Below, piece by piece: positions 1-5,112 of a DNA stretch of 6,895 nt. The stretch comes from Rhodobacter sp. (GTDB lineage: Bacteria > Pseudomonadota > Alphaproteobacteria > Rhodobacterales > Rhodobacteraceae). Position 1 is the first letter of the stretch; every line of letters begins with the position of its first letter. Below the pieces are notes generated by a model. The model was not told where the DNA came from. It worked only from the letters and a program-made list of their open reading frames with translations, and made no database searches. The stretch is taken from assembly GCA_027482795.1 (NCBI GenBank), contig JAIXVS010000091.1, forward strand, positions 1 to 6,895, in the 5' to 3' direction. The translations under genes and the position numbers were made by a program.

Positions 1-516
1 ACCCTTTTGGAAGATGAAGTGGCCAATGCCGACATCTTCATCACCACCACGGGCAACCGCGATGTGATTCGGATCGAGCATATGCGCGAGATGAAAGACA
101 TGGCGATTGTTGGCAACATTGGCCACTTTGATAATGAAATTCAGGTCGCGGCGCTGCGCAACCACAAATGGACAAACATCAAAGAACAGGTGGATATGAT
201 CGAAATGCCTTCGGGCAGCCGCATTATTCTGCTGTCGGAAGGCCGTCTGTTGAACCTTGGCAATGCTACGGGTCACCCATCGTTTGTGATGTCGGCATCC
301 TTTACCAACCAAGTGCTGGCGCAGATTGAACTGTGGACAAAGGGCAGCGACTATCAGCCTGGCGTTTATATTCTGCCCAAAGCGCTGGACGAAAAGGTTG
401 CACGCCTGCATCTGAAGAAAATCGGCGTGAAGCTGACCGAACTGCGCAAAGATCAGGCCGATTATATTGGCGTCAAGGTAGAAGGCCCGTTCAAGGCCGA
501 ACATTACCGCTATTGA
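1..516 (+). CDS. ahcY: S-adenosylhomocysteine hydrolase, C-terminal part (5' truncated by window)
   Basis: The reading frame is open from base 1 and ends at TGA 514-516, giving the last 171 residues of adenosylhomocysteinase. This cytosolic NAD-dependent enzyme reversibly splits S-adenosylhomocysteine into adenosine and homocysteine, which relieves product inhibition of methyltransferases and feeds the methionine cycle. Family signatures visible here are the Rossmann-fold stretch ADIFITTTGN, the NAD-binding loop NIGHFDNEIQ, the block SEGRLLNLGNATGHPSFVMS, and the C-terminal tail ending KAEHYRY. In this family the Lys and Tyr of that tail reach into the NAD site of the neighbouring subunit. 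The true start lies left of the window; the TTG at position 7 is an internal codon. An intrinsic terminator follows 9 bp after the stop. Identification is close to certain. Confidence 0.97.
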   Translation, partial: TLLEDEVANADIFITTTGNRDVIRIEHMREMKDMAIVGNIGHFDNEIQVAALRNHKWTNIKEQVDMIEMPSGSRIILLSEGRLLNLGNATGHPSFVMSASFTNQVLAQIELWTKGSDYQPGVYILPKALDEKVARLHLKKIGVKLTELRKDQADYIGVKVEGPFKAEHYRY

Positions 517-525
517 TGATGTGAT

Positions 526-553
526 GGCCCCGCGCAAGCGGGGCCTGTTTTCT
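526..553 (+). terminator. Intrinsic terminator of ahcY
   Basis: A perfect 8-bp GC-rich stem (GGCCCCGC at 526-533, GCGGGGCC at 538-545) closes on a GCAA tetraloop of the stable GNRA class. It is followed by the T-rich run TGTTTTCTT at 546-554. It starts 9 bp after the ahcY stop codon, so it is the expected end of that transcript. Confidence 0.85.
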
Positions 554-565
554 TGTGGGCACGAT

Positions 566-901
566 ATGGCAAAACTGCACGACATGCAGGCGATCTATGC
601 GCAAGAATTGCGCGATGTTTGCGGTATTGTGCCTGACATTATCTTGCTAGAATGGGCTATGCGCGCGCTGGGGCCGCTTGCCCTTGCCCCCAAGTCTGCC
701 CAGATTCCTGCCACAGACGACCCCACTTTGACCAAGGCCGTGACCAGTTTTATGGCGCGCCATCACCTGCCCGCAGCGCTGACGCAGGCCATGGTGCTGG
801 CGGTGAAAGACAGCTACCCATCGCCCTTGCGCCACCGCGCGGTAGTGGCCTATCTGGTTGCGCAAAACTTCGGTCTGCGCGCGCGCGGCTTAATCCTGTA
901 A
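566..901 (+). CDS. Small uncharacterised protein, about 111 residues
   Basis: I do not recognise this protein. The frame has the strong G/C third-position bias of its neighbours, which supports real coding, and ends at TAA 899-901. The product looks soluble and largely helical, with no clear signal peptide or membrane helix. It has an N-terminal segment MAKLHDMQAIYAQELRDVCG, a hydrophobic middle (IVPDIILLEWAMRALGPLAL, residues 21-40), and a basic C-terminal half with RHH, LRHR and LRARG. The start is uncertain. In-frame GTG 521 and ATG 524 lie upstream, but using them would put the ahcY terminator hairpin inside the coding region. ATG 566 is the first start after the hairpin, and ATG 584 is also possible. 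None has a good Shine-Dalgarno sequence. I see no clear promoter between the terminator and 566, so it may depend on read-through from ahcY. Confidence 0.6.
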   Translation: MAKLHDMQAIYAQELRDVCGIVPDIILLEWAMRALGPLALAPKSAQIPATDDPTLTKAVTSFMARHHLPAALTQAMVLAVKDSYPSPLRHRAVVAYLVAQNFGLRARGLIL

Positions 902-922
902 TCATTCAAGATTTATGCGCTT

Positions 923-939
923 GGGTTTTGCAAAAACCC
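923..939. terminator. Short stem-loop after the 566-901 gene, weak terminator candidate
   Basis: GGGTTTT (923-929) pairs perfectly with AAAACCC (933-939) around the 3-nt loop GCA. It lies 21 bp after the stop of the small gene. The following CTCTGTTTC is only mildly T-rich, so termination would be weak. The hairpin also contains the -35-like hexamer of the promoter candidate at 928-956, so the repeat could be coincidental or have a double role. Confidence 0.3.
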
Positions 940-956
940 TCTGTTTCGGCTAGGTT
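928..956 (+). promoter_or_regulatory. Sigma-70-like promoter candidate facing the 963-1057 gap
   Basis: TTGCAA (928-933) and TAGGTT (951-956) are separated by exactly 17 bp. The -10 fits the TANNNT pattern and resembles TAGGCT upstream of the mitofilin gene and TAGCCT upstream of the DUF1761 gene. The predicted transcription start is around 962-964. No ordinary gene lies downstream on this strand before the convergent gene at 1062-1460, so if it is active it would make a short RNA. Confidence 0.4.
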
Positions 957-961
957 AAATC

Positions 962-1057
962 CATGAGCAGTAGCTCAAGACCCTTTTAACAGAACACGTG
1001 CGGTGCTGGGGAGCGCGTGGGGTGGTTGGGGGGTCTTTAGGGGTGAGGACCCCCCAA
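962..1057 (+). ncRNA. Candidate small RNA, about 95 nt
   Basis: This is a proposal from layout, not from a known family. A promoter-like element ends at 956. The predicted RNA would begin with a stem-loop (TGAGC 964-968, loop AGTA, GCTCA 973-977), run through a G-rich unpaired stretch (about 996-1025), and end in the 10-bp hairpin at 1026-1057. It also contains an 8-codon reading frame starting ATG 963 (MSSSSRPF, TAA 987-989) placed right at the predicted 5' end. The hairpin lacks a good U-run, which weakens the case. The alternative is that this is only the intergenic gap between two convergent genes. Confidence 0.25.
1026..1057. terminator. 10-bp hairpin between convergent transcripts, probable 3' end of the DUF1761 gene
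   Basis: TTGGGGGGTC (1026-1035) and GACCCCCCAA (1048-1057) are perfect inverted repeats around a 12-nt loop. The hairpin begins 4 bp beyond the stop of the minus-strand gene at 1062-1460, so it probably ends or protects that transcript. Viewed from the plus strand it could end a transcript coming from 928-956. Neither side has a convincing U-run, so it may act as a 3' stabiliser or need a protein factor. Confidence 0.5.
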
Positions 1058-1061
1058 TTCG

Positions 1062-1460
1062 TTAGATCAGCGCCAAAACCGCGCTGATAATCCCGCAGCC
1101 AATAATCGAATAGGCCCCATCAATCACCGTCAGCATAATTGGGCGGCTGGTGTAAGTGTTGTTCATCCACACCCAAGGCAGGATGAAAAACGCACCAATC
1201 CCAAGACCAGACACAACCGATCCGCCCAGCGTATCCACCCCAGATGTGGCCAAAACATGCCGCATCATCCCCGCGACCAAAATCATCGCGATGAACGACG
1301 ATCCAAATTGAAACAGCATATTGCCCGCCTGCGCTGGGCGGCCATTGGCGTCCAGCTTTACGCCAGAAACGGGCAACCATTGCTTTGACAAAACCGTGTA
1401 ATGCACCGCGCCATAGGCAAATGCGGCCAAGGCCGCCGCGATCACGCTGATAAATTCCAT
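1062..1460 (-). CDS. DUF1761-type four-helix membrane protein
   Basis: This is a 132-residue, very hydrophobic protein with four predicted membrane helices at about residues 3-23, 50-70, 79-99 and 108-131. A short polar loop (KLDANGRPAQAG, about 35-46) separates helices 1 and 2. The pattern AYGAVHYTVLSKQWLP after helix 1 and the GxxxG-like glycines in helix 3 resemble the DUF1761 family, whose function is unknown; it should sit in the inner membrane. ATG 1460 follows a purine-rich ribosome site (GAGGGAAAG) immediately upstream. It is separated from the EVE gene by 70 bp holding its own promoter, so it is probably a single-gene unit, ending at the hairpin 1026-1057. The family call is by pattern recognition. 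Confidence 0.8.
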   Translation of the reverse strand: MEFISVIAAALAAFAYGAVHYTVLSKQWLPVSGVKLDANGRPAQAGNMLFQFGSSFIAMILVAGMMRHVLATSGVDTLGGSVVSGLGIGAFFILPWVWMNNTYTSRPIMLTVIDGAYSIIGCGIISAVLALI

Positions 1461-1478
1461 CTTTCCCTCGCTTTATGC

Positions 1479-1490
1479 GGCCAATTGGCC
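1479..1490. repeat. Perfect 12-bp palindrome in the leader of the DUF1761 gene
   Basis: GGCCAATTGGCC is a perfect dyad lying between the predicted transcription start (about 1500 on the minus strand) and the ribosome site of the gene starting at 1460. It could be an operator for a dimeric regulator or a small RNA stem in the leader. By position it would act on the DUF1761 gene. It may also be chance, since GGCC occurs often in this GC-rich sequence. Confidence 0.3.
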
Positions 1491-1506
1491 ATGTTTGTGC
1501 AAGGTC

Positions 1507-1534
1507 AGGCTAGGCACCTGCGACATTTTGTCAA
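1507..1534 (-). promoter_or_regulatory. Sigma-70-like promoter of the DUF1761 gene
   Basis: On the minus strand a consensus -35, TTGACA (1534-1529), is followed after 16 bp by TAGCCT (1512-1507), which fits TANNNT. The predicted start near 1500 gives a leader of about 40 nt before ATG 1460. The -35 overlaps the stop codon of the upstream EVE gene (1531-1533), so the promoter is partly embedded in coding sequence. It is the best -35 match I found in the window. Confidence 0.55.
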
Positions 1535-1944
1535 TGCAAACCACCAAGGCGGCAAATCAGCGCCCATTCATCGGCTGTGACAGGCTGCACAGACAGGCGC
1601 GAATTGTTCAGCAACACCATGTTTTGCAAGGCAGGCTCGGTTCGGCAGCGTTCTAGGGTGACAGGGGTTACGGGGGCGATGGCGCGCACCCAAACAGAAT
1701 CCCAACGCGGATCATCTGTGGTGCTGTCGGGGGCGGCCAGGCGGGTGATTTCCACAATTCCCACCACTGCCCTTTCCCGCCCCGTATGATAGAAAAAGGC
1801 GCGGTCGCCCAGCGCCATTGCCCGCAAATTATTGCGCGCCTGATAATTGCGGATGCCGTGCCATTCTGCCCCAGCCTCGCCAGCGGCAATTTGGTCGTGC
1901 CAGCCAAATTCTTCGGCTTCGGTTTTCAGCAGCCAAAACCTCAT
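1531..1944 (-). CDS. EVE-domain (PUA-like, THYN1-type) protein
   Basis: A 137-residue single-domain protein covering a complete EVE domain. Family features seen are WLLKTEAEEF at the N-terminus (residues 4-13), WHGIRNYQARNNLRAM (28-43), GDRAFFYHTG (46-55), VGIVEIT (61-67) and a C-terminal LLNNSRLSVQPVTADEW (111-127). The EVE domain is a PUA-like fold. Relatives such as human THYN1 and some bacterial proteins bind modified bases in nucleic acids, but the ligand of this stand-alone version cannot be read from sequence. The start is ATG 1944, inside the stop of the YciI-like gene (ATGA overlap), with an AAGG ribosome site about 8 nt upstream; ATG 1962 would add six residues that do not belong to the fold. 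It is the last gene of the tsaD operon. Confidence 0.88.
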   Translation of the reverse strand: MRFWLLKTEAEEFGWHDQIAAGEAGAEWHGIRNYQARNNLRAMALGDRAFFYHTGRERAVVGIVEITRLAAPDSTTDDPRWDSVWVRAIAPVTPVTLERCRTEPALQNMVLLNNSRLSVQPVTADEWALICRLGGLH

Positions 1945-2210
1945 CCGATAACCTTTTTCCATTCGCGAATGTCGACCGAGGCGAACAGCCCCGCCTTGGC
2001 ATAGGGATCATTTGCTGCCCAAGCCTTTGCTGCATCCAGATCGTCCACATTCAGCACCACAAGACTGCCGACCATTGCGCCCGCGTCTAAAAACGGCCCC
2101 GCCATTTCCACCACGCCCGTCGCCTCGATATAGGCCAAATGGTCGGCGCGGGTGTCCAGCCGCACCTGCAAAGCCCCCGCTTTATCAATACAAATCAGTG
2201 CAACGCGCAT
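1941..2210 (-). CDS. YciI-like protein
   Basis: An 89-residue protein of the YciI-like fold (ferredoxin-like, dimeric alpha/beta barrel). Family marks are an N-terminal strand (VALICIDK), RADHLAYIEA with His24, which is the conserved putative active-site His of the family, GPFLDAGAMVGSLVVLNVDD in the middle (residues 38-57), and NDPYAKAGLF (67-76). The family's biochemical role is largely unknown; distant relatives are chloromuconolactone dehalogenases, so a small enzyme or ligand-binding role is possible. The ribosome site AGGAG lies in the last codons of gpsA, six bases before ATG 2210, and the gap between the two genes is only 3 bp. The stop overlaps the EVE start as ATGA. Both junctions imply co-translation in one operon. 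Confidence 0.87.
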   Translation of the reverse strand: MRVALICIDKAGALQVRLDTRADHLAYIEATGVVEMAGPFLDAGAMVGSLVVLNVDDLDAAKAWAANDPYAKAGLFASVDIREWKKVIG

Positions 2211-2213
2211 CGT

Positions 2214-3173
2214 CTACTCCTGCTTTAAAGGGCGCGACATTAGGGCCGCAACCGCTTGGTTTAACGTGATTTTATTAGAAATCAGCGCGGCGATCATCGC
2301 TGTAATTGGCATATCTATGCCGCGCTGGGCTGCCAGCCGTGCCACTGCCTGTGCGGTGGCCGCACCCTCAACCGTGACATTCGGGTCAAACCCTTGCCCT
2401 GCGCCCAAGGCCAGCCCAAAGCGAAAATTGCGCGACTGATCCGACGCGCAGGTCAGCACCAAATCGCCAAAGCCAGACAGGCCCGTCAGCGTTTCGGGAT
2501 TGCCGCCCAGCGCCTGCGCCATGCGCTGCATTTCCACAAAGCCGCGCGTCATTAGCGCGGCGCGGGCCGATGCGCCAAGGCCTGCGCCCATCACAACCCC
2601 TGCCGCAATCGCGATGACATTTTTCAGCGCGCCGCCCAGTTCAGCGCCCAATATATCGGGCGATAAATACAGCCGTAGCGTGGGGGTGGACAGCAACTGT
2701 TGCAATTCCTCTGCCTGCGCAGCGCGGTAGGCAAAGGTCAGCGCCGTGGGTAATCCGCGCGCGATATCAGCGGCGAAACTGGGGCCTGTTAGAACACCAA
2801 TATCTGCCGTTGGATGGAACGCGGCAACCACGGCGCTTGGCCCTTGCAGGGAGGTTAGATCCACCCCTTTGCAGCAGACAATTAAGGGCTGGTTAGAAAA
2901 GGCTTGTGGATGATTTTGCAGAAAACTGGCCAAAGATTGCATCGGCATTGCAAGCAACAGCGCCTGCGTTCCCGCCAATTCGGCTGCACTTGCCGTGAGC
3001 TGTAGAGTGGCGGGAAAGCGGGCCCCCGCCAAATAGCGCGCGTTTTCGCCAGCGGTTTGCATGGCTTCCACATGGCCCGCGTCCCGCGCCCATAGCACCA
3101 CATCCAGCCCCTTGCGGGCCAAAGCAATTGCCAGCGCCGTGCCAAATGCCCCTGCGCCTGCAACCCCAATCAT
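2214..3173 (-). CDS. gpsA: NAD(P)-dependent glycerol-3-phosphate dehydrogenase
   Basis: A 319-residue cytosolic enzyme that reduces dihydroxyacetone phosphate to sn-glycerol-3-phosphate, the backbone precursor of phospholipids. It carries the dinucleotide-binding GAGAFG (residues 6-11) at the very N-terminus, LLLAMPMQS (72-80), CCKG with Lys102, VLTGPSFAADIARGLPTA (127-144), and ELGGALKNVIAIAAG with Lys184, which matches the family's catalytic lysine. GLSGFGDLVLTC (231-242) and SRNFRFG (247-253) follow, then the C-terminal VEGAATAQAV and DMPI blocks. Length is slightly under the usual 325-340. The start is ATG 3173, which overlaps the tsaD stop as ATGA and has AAGGGG seven bases upstream. The frame runs further upstream to 3299, but those 42 residues are only tsaD read in another frame. 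It sits between tsaD and the YciI-like gene in one operon. Confidence 0.96.
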   Translation of the reverse strand: MIGVAGAGAFGTALAIALARKGLDVVLWARDAGHVEAMQTAGENARYLAGARFPATLQLTASAAELAGTQALLLAMPMQSLASFLQNHPQAFSNQPLIVCCKGVDLTSLQGPSAVVAAFHPTADIGVLTGPSFAADIARGLPTALTFAYRAAQAEELQQLLSTPTLRLYLSPDILGAELGGALKNVIAIAAGVVMGAGLGASARAALMTRGFVEMQRMAQALGGNPETLTGLSGFGDLVLTCASDQSRNFRFGLALGAGQGFDPNVTVEGAATAQAVARLAAQRGIDMPITAMIAALISNKITLNQAVAALMSRPLKQE

Positions 3174-4264
3174 GCCTTTGCCCCTTTTTTGCCAGACCCG
3201 ATCATCGGCGCGGCACTGGCATCTAGCGGCCAGCGCGGGCGGGCGATTAGGTCTTCGGCGGGGGATCCGCCCGTGCGATGCATCTCTATCCCCGCCCAAG
3301 CGATCATGGCGGCATTATCGGTGCACAGTCGCAGGGGCGGGGCAAAAAAAGCCGCGCCCATAGTGGCGCAAACAGTCTCTAATCCGCGTCTTAGAACCTG
3401 ATTTGCGGCAACACCGCCTGCCACGGCAAAGGCGGGCTGCGCGGGGTTCAGCGCAAGATAATCGGTCAAGGCGCGGCGGGTTTTTTCGGCCAGAACATCG
3501 GCCACAGCCGCCTGAAACCCTGCACATAAATCGCGGCGGTCTTGCACCGTTAGCCCCGATTTTTCGGCAATAATCGCATCACGCGTGCGCAGAACGGCGG
3601 TTTTCAGGCCCGAAAAAGACATATCGCACCCAGCCCTATCCAGCAGCGGGCGCGGAAAGGCAAAGCGGCGCGCATTGCCCAAAACCGCCTGCTGTTCGAC
3701 CTGCGGGCCACCAGGTTGTGGCAAGGCCAGCAGCTTGGCGATTTTGTCAAACGCCTCACCGGGCGCGTCATCAATCGTGCCGCCAAGGCGGGTAAATTTG
3801 CGCGCACCGTGGACGATCAGAAACTGGCAATGCCCGCCCGACACCAGCAGCATCAGATAGGGAAATTCCAAACCGTCTGTCAGCCGCGGCGTAAGGGCAT
3901 GGCCCGCCAAATGGTTGATGCCCATCAGGGGCAGGCCGCGCGCCGCAGCCAGCCCTTTGGCCAGCATCACACCAGACAAAACCCCGCCAATCAAACCTGG
4001 CCCTGATGTGACGGCGATACCGTCTAACCCATCAAACCCCAGCCCCGCCTGCGCCATCGCCTGCGCCACGCAACTATCCAAACGTTCAGCATGGGCGCGT
4101 GCGGCGATTTCGGGAACCACCCCGCCAAATGGCGCGTGAAGGCTGGTCTGCCCTTCAACCACCGAAGACAGCACTGCGCCGCGCGCGCCATCGATACGTA
4201 CCACAGCGGCTGCGGTATCATCGCAGCTGGATTCAATTCCAAGGATCGTCAGTTCTTTGGCCAT
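3170..4264 (-). CDS. tsaD: tRNA N6-adenosine threonylcarbamoyltransferase
   Basis: TsaD, a Kae1/YgjD-family ASKHA-fold protein of 364 residues. With TsaB and TsaE it transfers the threonylcarbamoyl group from threonylcarbamoyl-AMP to A37 of tRNAs that read ANN codons (t6A). Hallmarks are the N-terminal GIESSCDDTAAAVV (9-22), HAPFGGVVPEIAARAH (43-58), and the metal-binding HLAGH (His118, His122). SGGH (142-145), TIDDAPGEAFDKIAKLL (163-179), SFSGLKTAV (216-224), AGGVAANQVLR (282-292) and CTDNAAMIAW (314-323) with Asp316, the remaining metal ligand, follow. The C-terminal 20 residues are low-complexity and probably a tail. ATG 4264 and ATG 4267 are adjacent in frame and either could be used; I chose 4264, which gives MAKELTILGIESS. 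It leads the leftward operon and is divergent from hemD. Confidence 0.95.
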   Translation of the reverse strand: MAKELTILGIESSCDDTAAAVVRIDGARGAVLSSVVEGQTSLHAPFGGVVPEIAARAHAERLDSCVAQAMAQAGLGFDGLDGIAVTSGPGLIGGVLSGVMLAKGLAAARGLPLMGINHLAGHALTPRLTDGLEFPYLMLLVSGGHCQFLIVHGARKFTRLGGTIDDAPGEAFDKIAKLLALPQPGGPQVEQQAVLGNARRFAFPRPLLDRAGCDMSFSGLKTAVLRTRDAIIAEKSGLTVQDRRDLCAGFQAAVADVLAEKTRRALTDYLALNPAQPAFAVAGGVAANQVLRRGLETVCATMGAAFFAPPLRLCTDNAAMIAWAGIEMHRTGGSPAEDLIARPRWPLDASAAPMIGSGKKGAKA

Positions 4265-4271
4265 CATCCCA

Positions 4272-4299
4272 AACCTGCGCGTTGCGCGATATGCGGCAA
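4272..4299 (-). promoter_or_regulatory. Candidate tsaD promoter, interlocked with the hemD promoter
   Basis: On the minus strand TTGCCG (4299-4294) and CAGGTT (4277-4272) are 16 bp apart. The -10 differs by one base from the TAGGTT at 951-956. The predicted start near 4265 would leave almost no leader before ATG 4267/4264. The first -10 position is not T, so the match is weak. Position supports it, because a promoter must lie in or near this 53-bp gap. Confidence 0.3.
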
Positions 4300-4310
4300 A
4301 GCGGTAACAC
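4282..4310 (+). promoter_or_regulatory. Candidate hemD promoter, possibly giving a leaderless mRNA
   Basis: TTGCGC (4282-4287) and TAACAC (4305-4310) are 17 bp apart, with a predicted start at about 4317, one base before ATG 4318. No Shine-Dalgarno sequence lies in front of that ATG, which fits a leaderless or near-leaderless transcript. The -10 lacks the final T. Its -35 lies within the spacer of the opposing tsaD promoter candidate. Confidence 0.35.
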
Positions 4311-4317
4311 TTTGGCC

Positions 4318-5031
4318 ATGACACAGCAATCCCGCCCCAACCTGCTGCTGACACGGCCCGATGCGCAAAGTCAGCGCTTTGCAGGCGAAGTGGCGGCGCG
4401 GTTTGGCGCGATGGACGTTGTTATCTCGCCCCTGCTGGTGCCGCGATTTTTGCCCGCAACGCTGCCCAGTGGGATGGCCAGCGGGATGGATGGGTTTATC
4501 TTTACGTCGGAAACGGGGGTGGCAGCGGCATTGGTGGCTGGGGTGCGCGCGCAGGGCGAACCTGCCTATTGCGTGGGCGCGCGTACGGCTTCGGCGGCGC
4601 GGCAAGCGGGGTTTGATGCGCGCGATGCACAGGGGGATTGGCAGGACCTTGCCGCGCTGATCGCGCGCGAGGACGCACCGAAATCCTTGGCATTTCTGTG
4701 CGCGCGCGAAGCGGCCACACATCTGCAAACCGTGCTGACGGTGGCAGGCCACACTATTGCGCGGATCGAGGTTTATTCCCAAGACATACTGCCCCTAAAC
4801 CCACAGGCGCAGGCGCTGCTTGCGGGCGCGCGGCCCGTAATTCTGCCGCTGTTCTCGCCCCGTTCGGCGCAGGTGTTTTGCGCGCAGGCACAGCCCAGCG
4901 CGCCAATTTACCTGTTGGGCCTAAGCGCGGCTGTAACCGATGCCTTTACCTTGCCCTTTGCGCGCGCAGCGGTGGCGCATCGGCCAAACTCCGCCGCTTT
5001 GCTGGATGCCCTTGCCGAAGTGATCGATTAA
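4318..5031 (+). CDS. hemD: Uroporphyrinogen-III synthase
   Basis: A 237-residue cytosolic enzyme that cyclises hydroxymethylbilane with inversion of ring D to give uroporphyrinogen III, the branch precursor of heme, siroheme, cobalamin and bacteriochlorophyll. The sequence is poorly conserved across the family, but the expected landmarks are present: LLLTRPDAQSQRFA near the N-terminus (residues 9-22), FIFTSETGVAAAL (60-72), PAYCVGARTASAARQAGF (82-99), a central LAFLCAREAATHL (124-136), IEVYSQ with Tyr153, LPLFSPRSAQVF (176-187) and a C-terminal RPNSAALLDALAE (222-234). This is the two-lobed HemD layout. ATG 4318 is chosen because homology begins there; the frame stays open back to 4099, but that part is antisense to tsaD. 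hemC is not adjacent. It is followed after 81 bp by the mitofilin-like gene. Confidence 0.93.
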   Translation: MTQQSRPNLLLTRPDAQSQRFAGEVAARFGAMDVVISPLLVPRFLPATLPSGMASGMDGFIFTSETGVAAALVAGVRAQGEPAYCVGARTASAARQAGFDARDAQGDWQDLAALIAREDAPKSLAFLCAREAATHLQTVLTVAGHTIARIEVYSQDILPLNPQAQALLAGARPVILPLFSPRSAQVFCAQAQPSAPIYLLGLSAAVTDAFTLPFARAAVAHRPNSAALLDALAEVID

Positions 5032-5054
5032 GCGCGCGGGCCCCTCATGCATCC

Positions 5055-5083
5055 TTGAAGCGCGGTGCATTCATGCTTAGGCT
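5055..5083 (+). promoter_or_regulatory. Promoter candidate of the mitofilin-like gene
   Basis: TTGAAG (5055-5060) and TAGGCT (5078-5083) are separated by 17 bp. The -10 sits in TTAGGCTAA, close to CTAGGTTAA at 950-958. The predicted start at about 5090 gives a leader of roughly 23 nt to ATG 5113, with GGAT at 5103-5106 as a modest ribosome site. It lies in the 81-bp gap after hemD, so the two downstream genes could be expressed separately from hemD as well as by read-through. Confidence 0.5.
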
Positions 5084-5112
5084 AAGGCAACCTTGCCAGA
5101 TTGGATGTGACA

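Noticed and set aside
652..966. Overlapping 104-residue frame on the plus strand
   Set aside because: Rich in Ala, Arg, Gly and Pro without a fold-like pattern; the other frame (566-901) has the better third-position bias.
1786..2269. Plus-strand frames opposite the EVE and YciI-like genes
   Set aside because: They run antisense to recognised domains and match nothing known.
3174..3299. 42-residue N-terminal extension of gpsA
   Set aside because: It is the C-terminal coding region of tsaD in another frame, and it would place the GxGxxG motif far from the N-terminus, unlike the family.
4099..4317. Open frame extending hemD upstream by 73 residues
   Set aside because: It is antisense to the conserved N-terminal part of tsaD and has no HemD-like sequence; homology begins at ATG 4318.
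4264..4782. 172-residue minus-strand frame opposite hemD
   Set aside because: Composition is dominated by Arg, His, Pro and Cys, typical of an antisense shadow of a GC-rich gene.
5046..5075. Inverted repeat ATGCA / TGCAT after hemD as a terminator
   Set aside because: Only 5 bp, AT-containing, with a 14-nt loop and no T-run; it overlaps the promoter candidate and is likely chance.
5101..5112. TTG 5101 as start of the mitofilin-like gene
   Set aside because: It would use up the only candidate ribosome site (GGAT 5103-5106) as coding sequence; ATG 5113 is the better-placed start.
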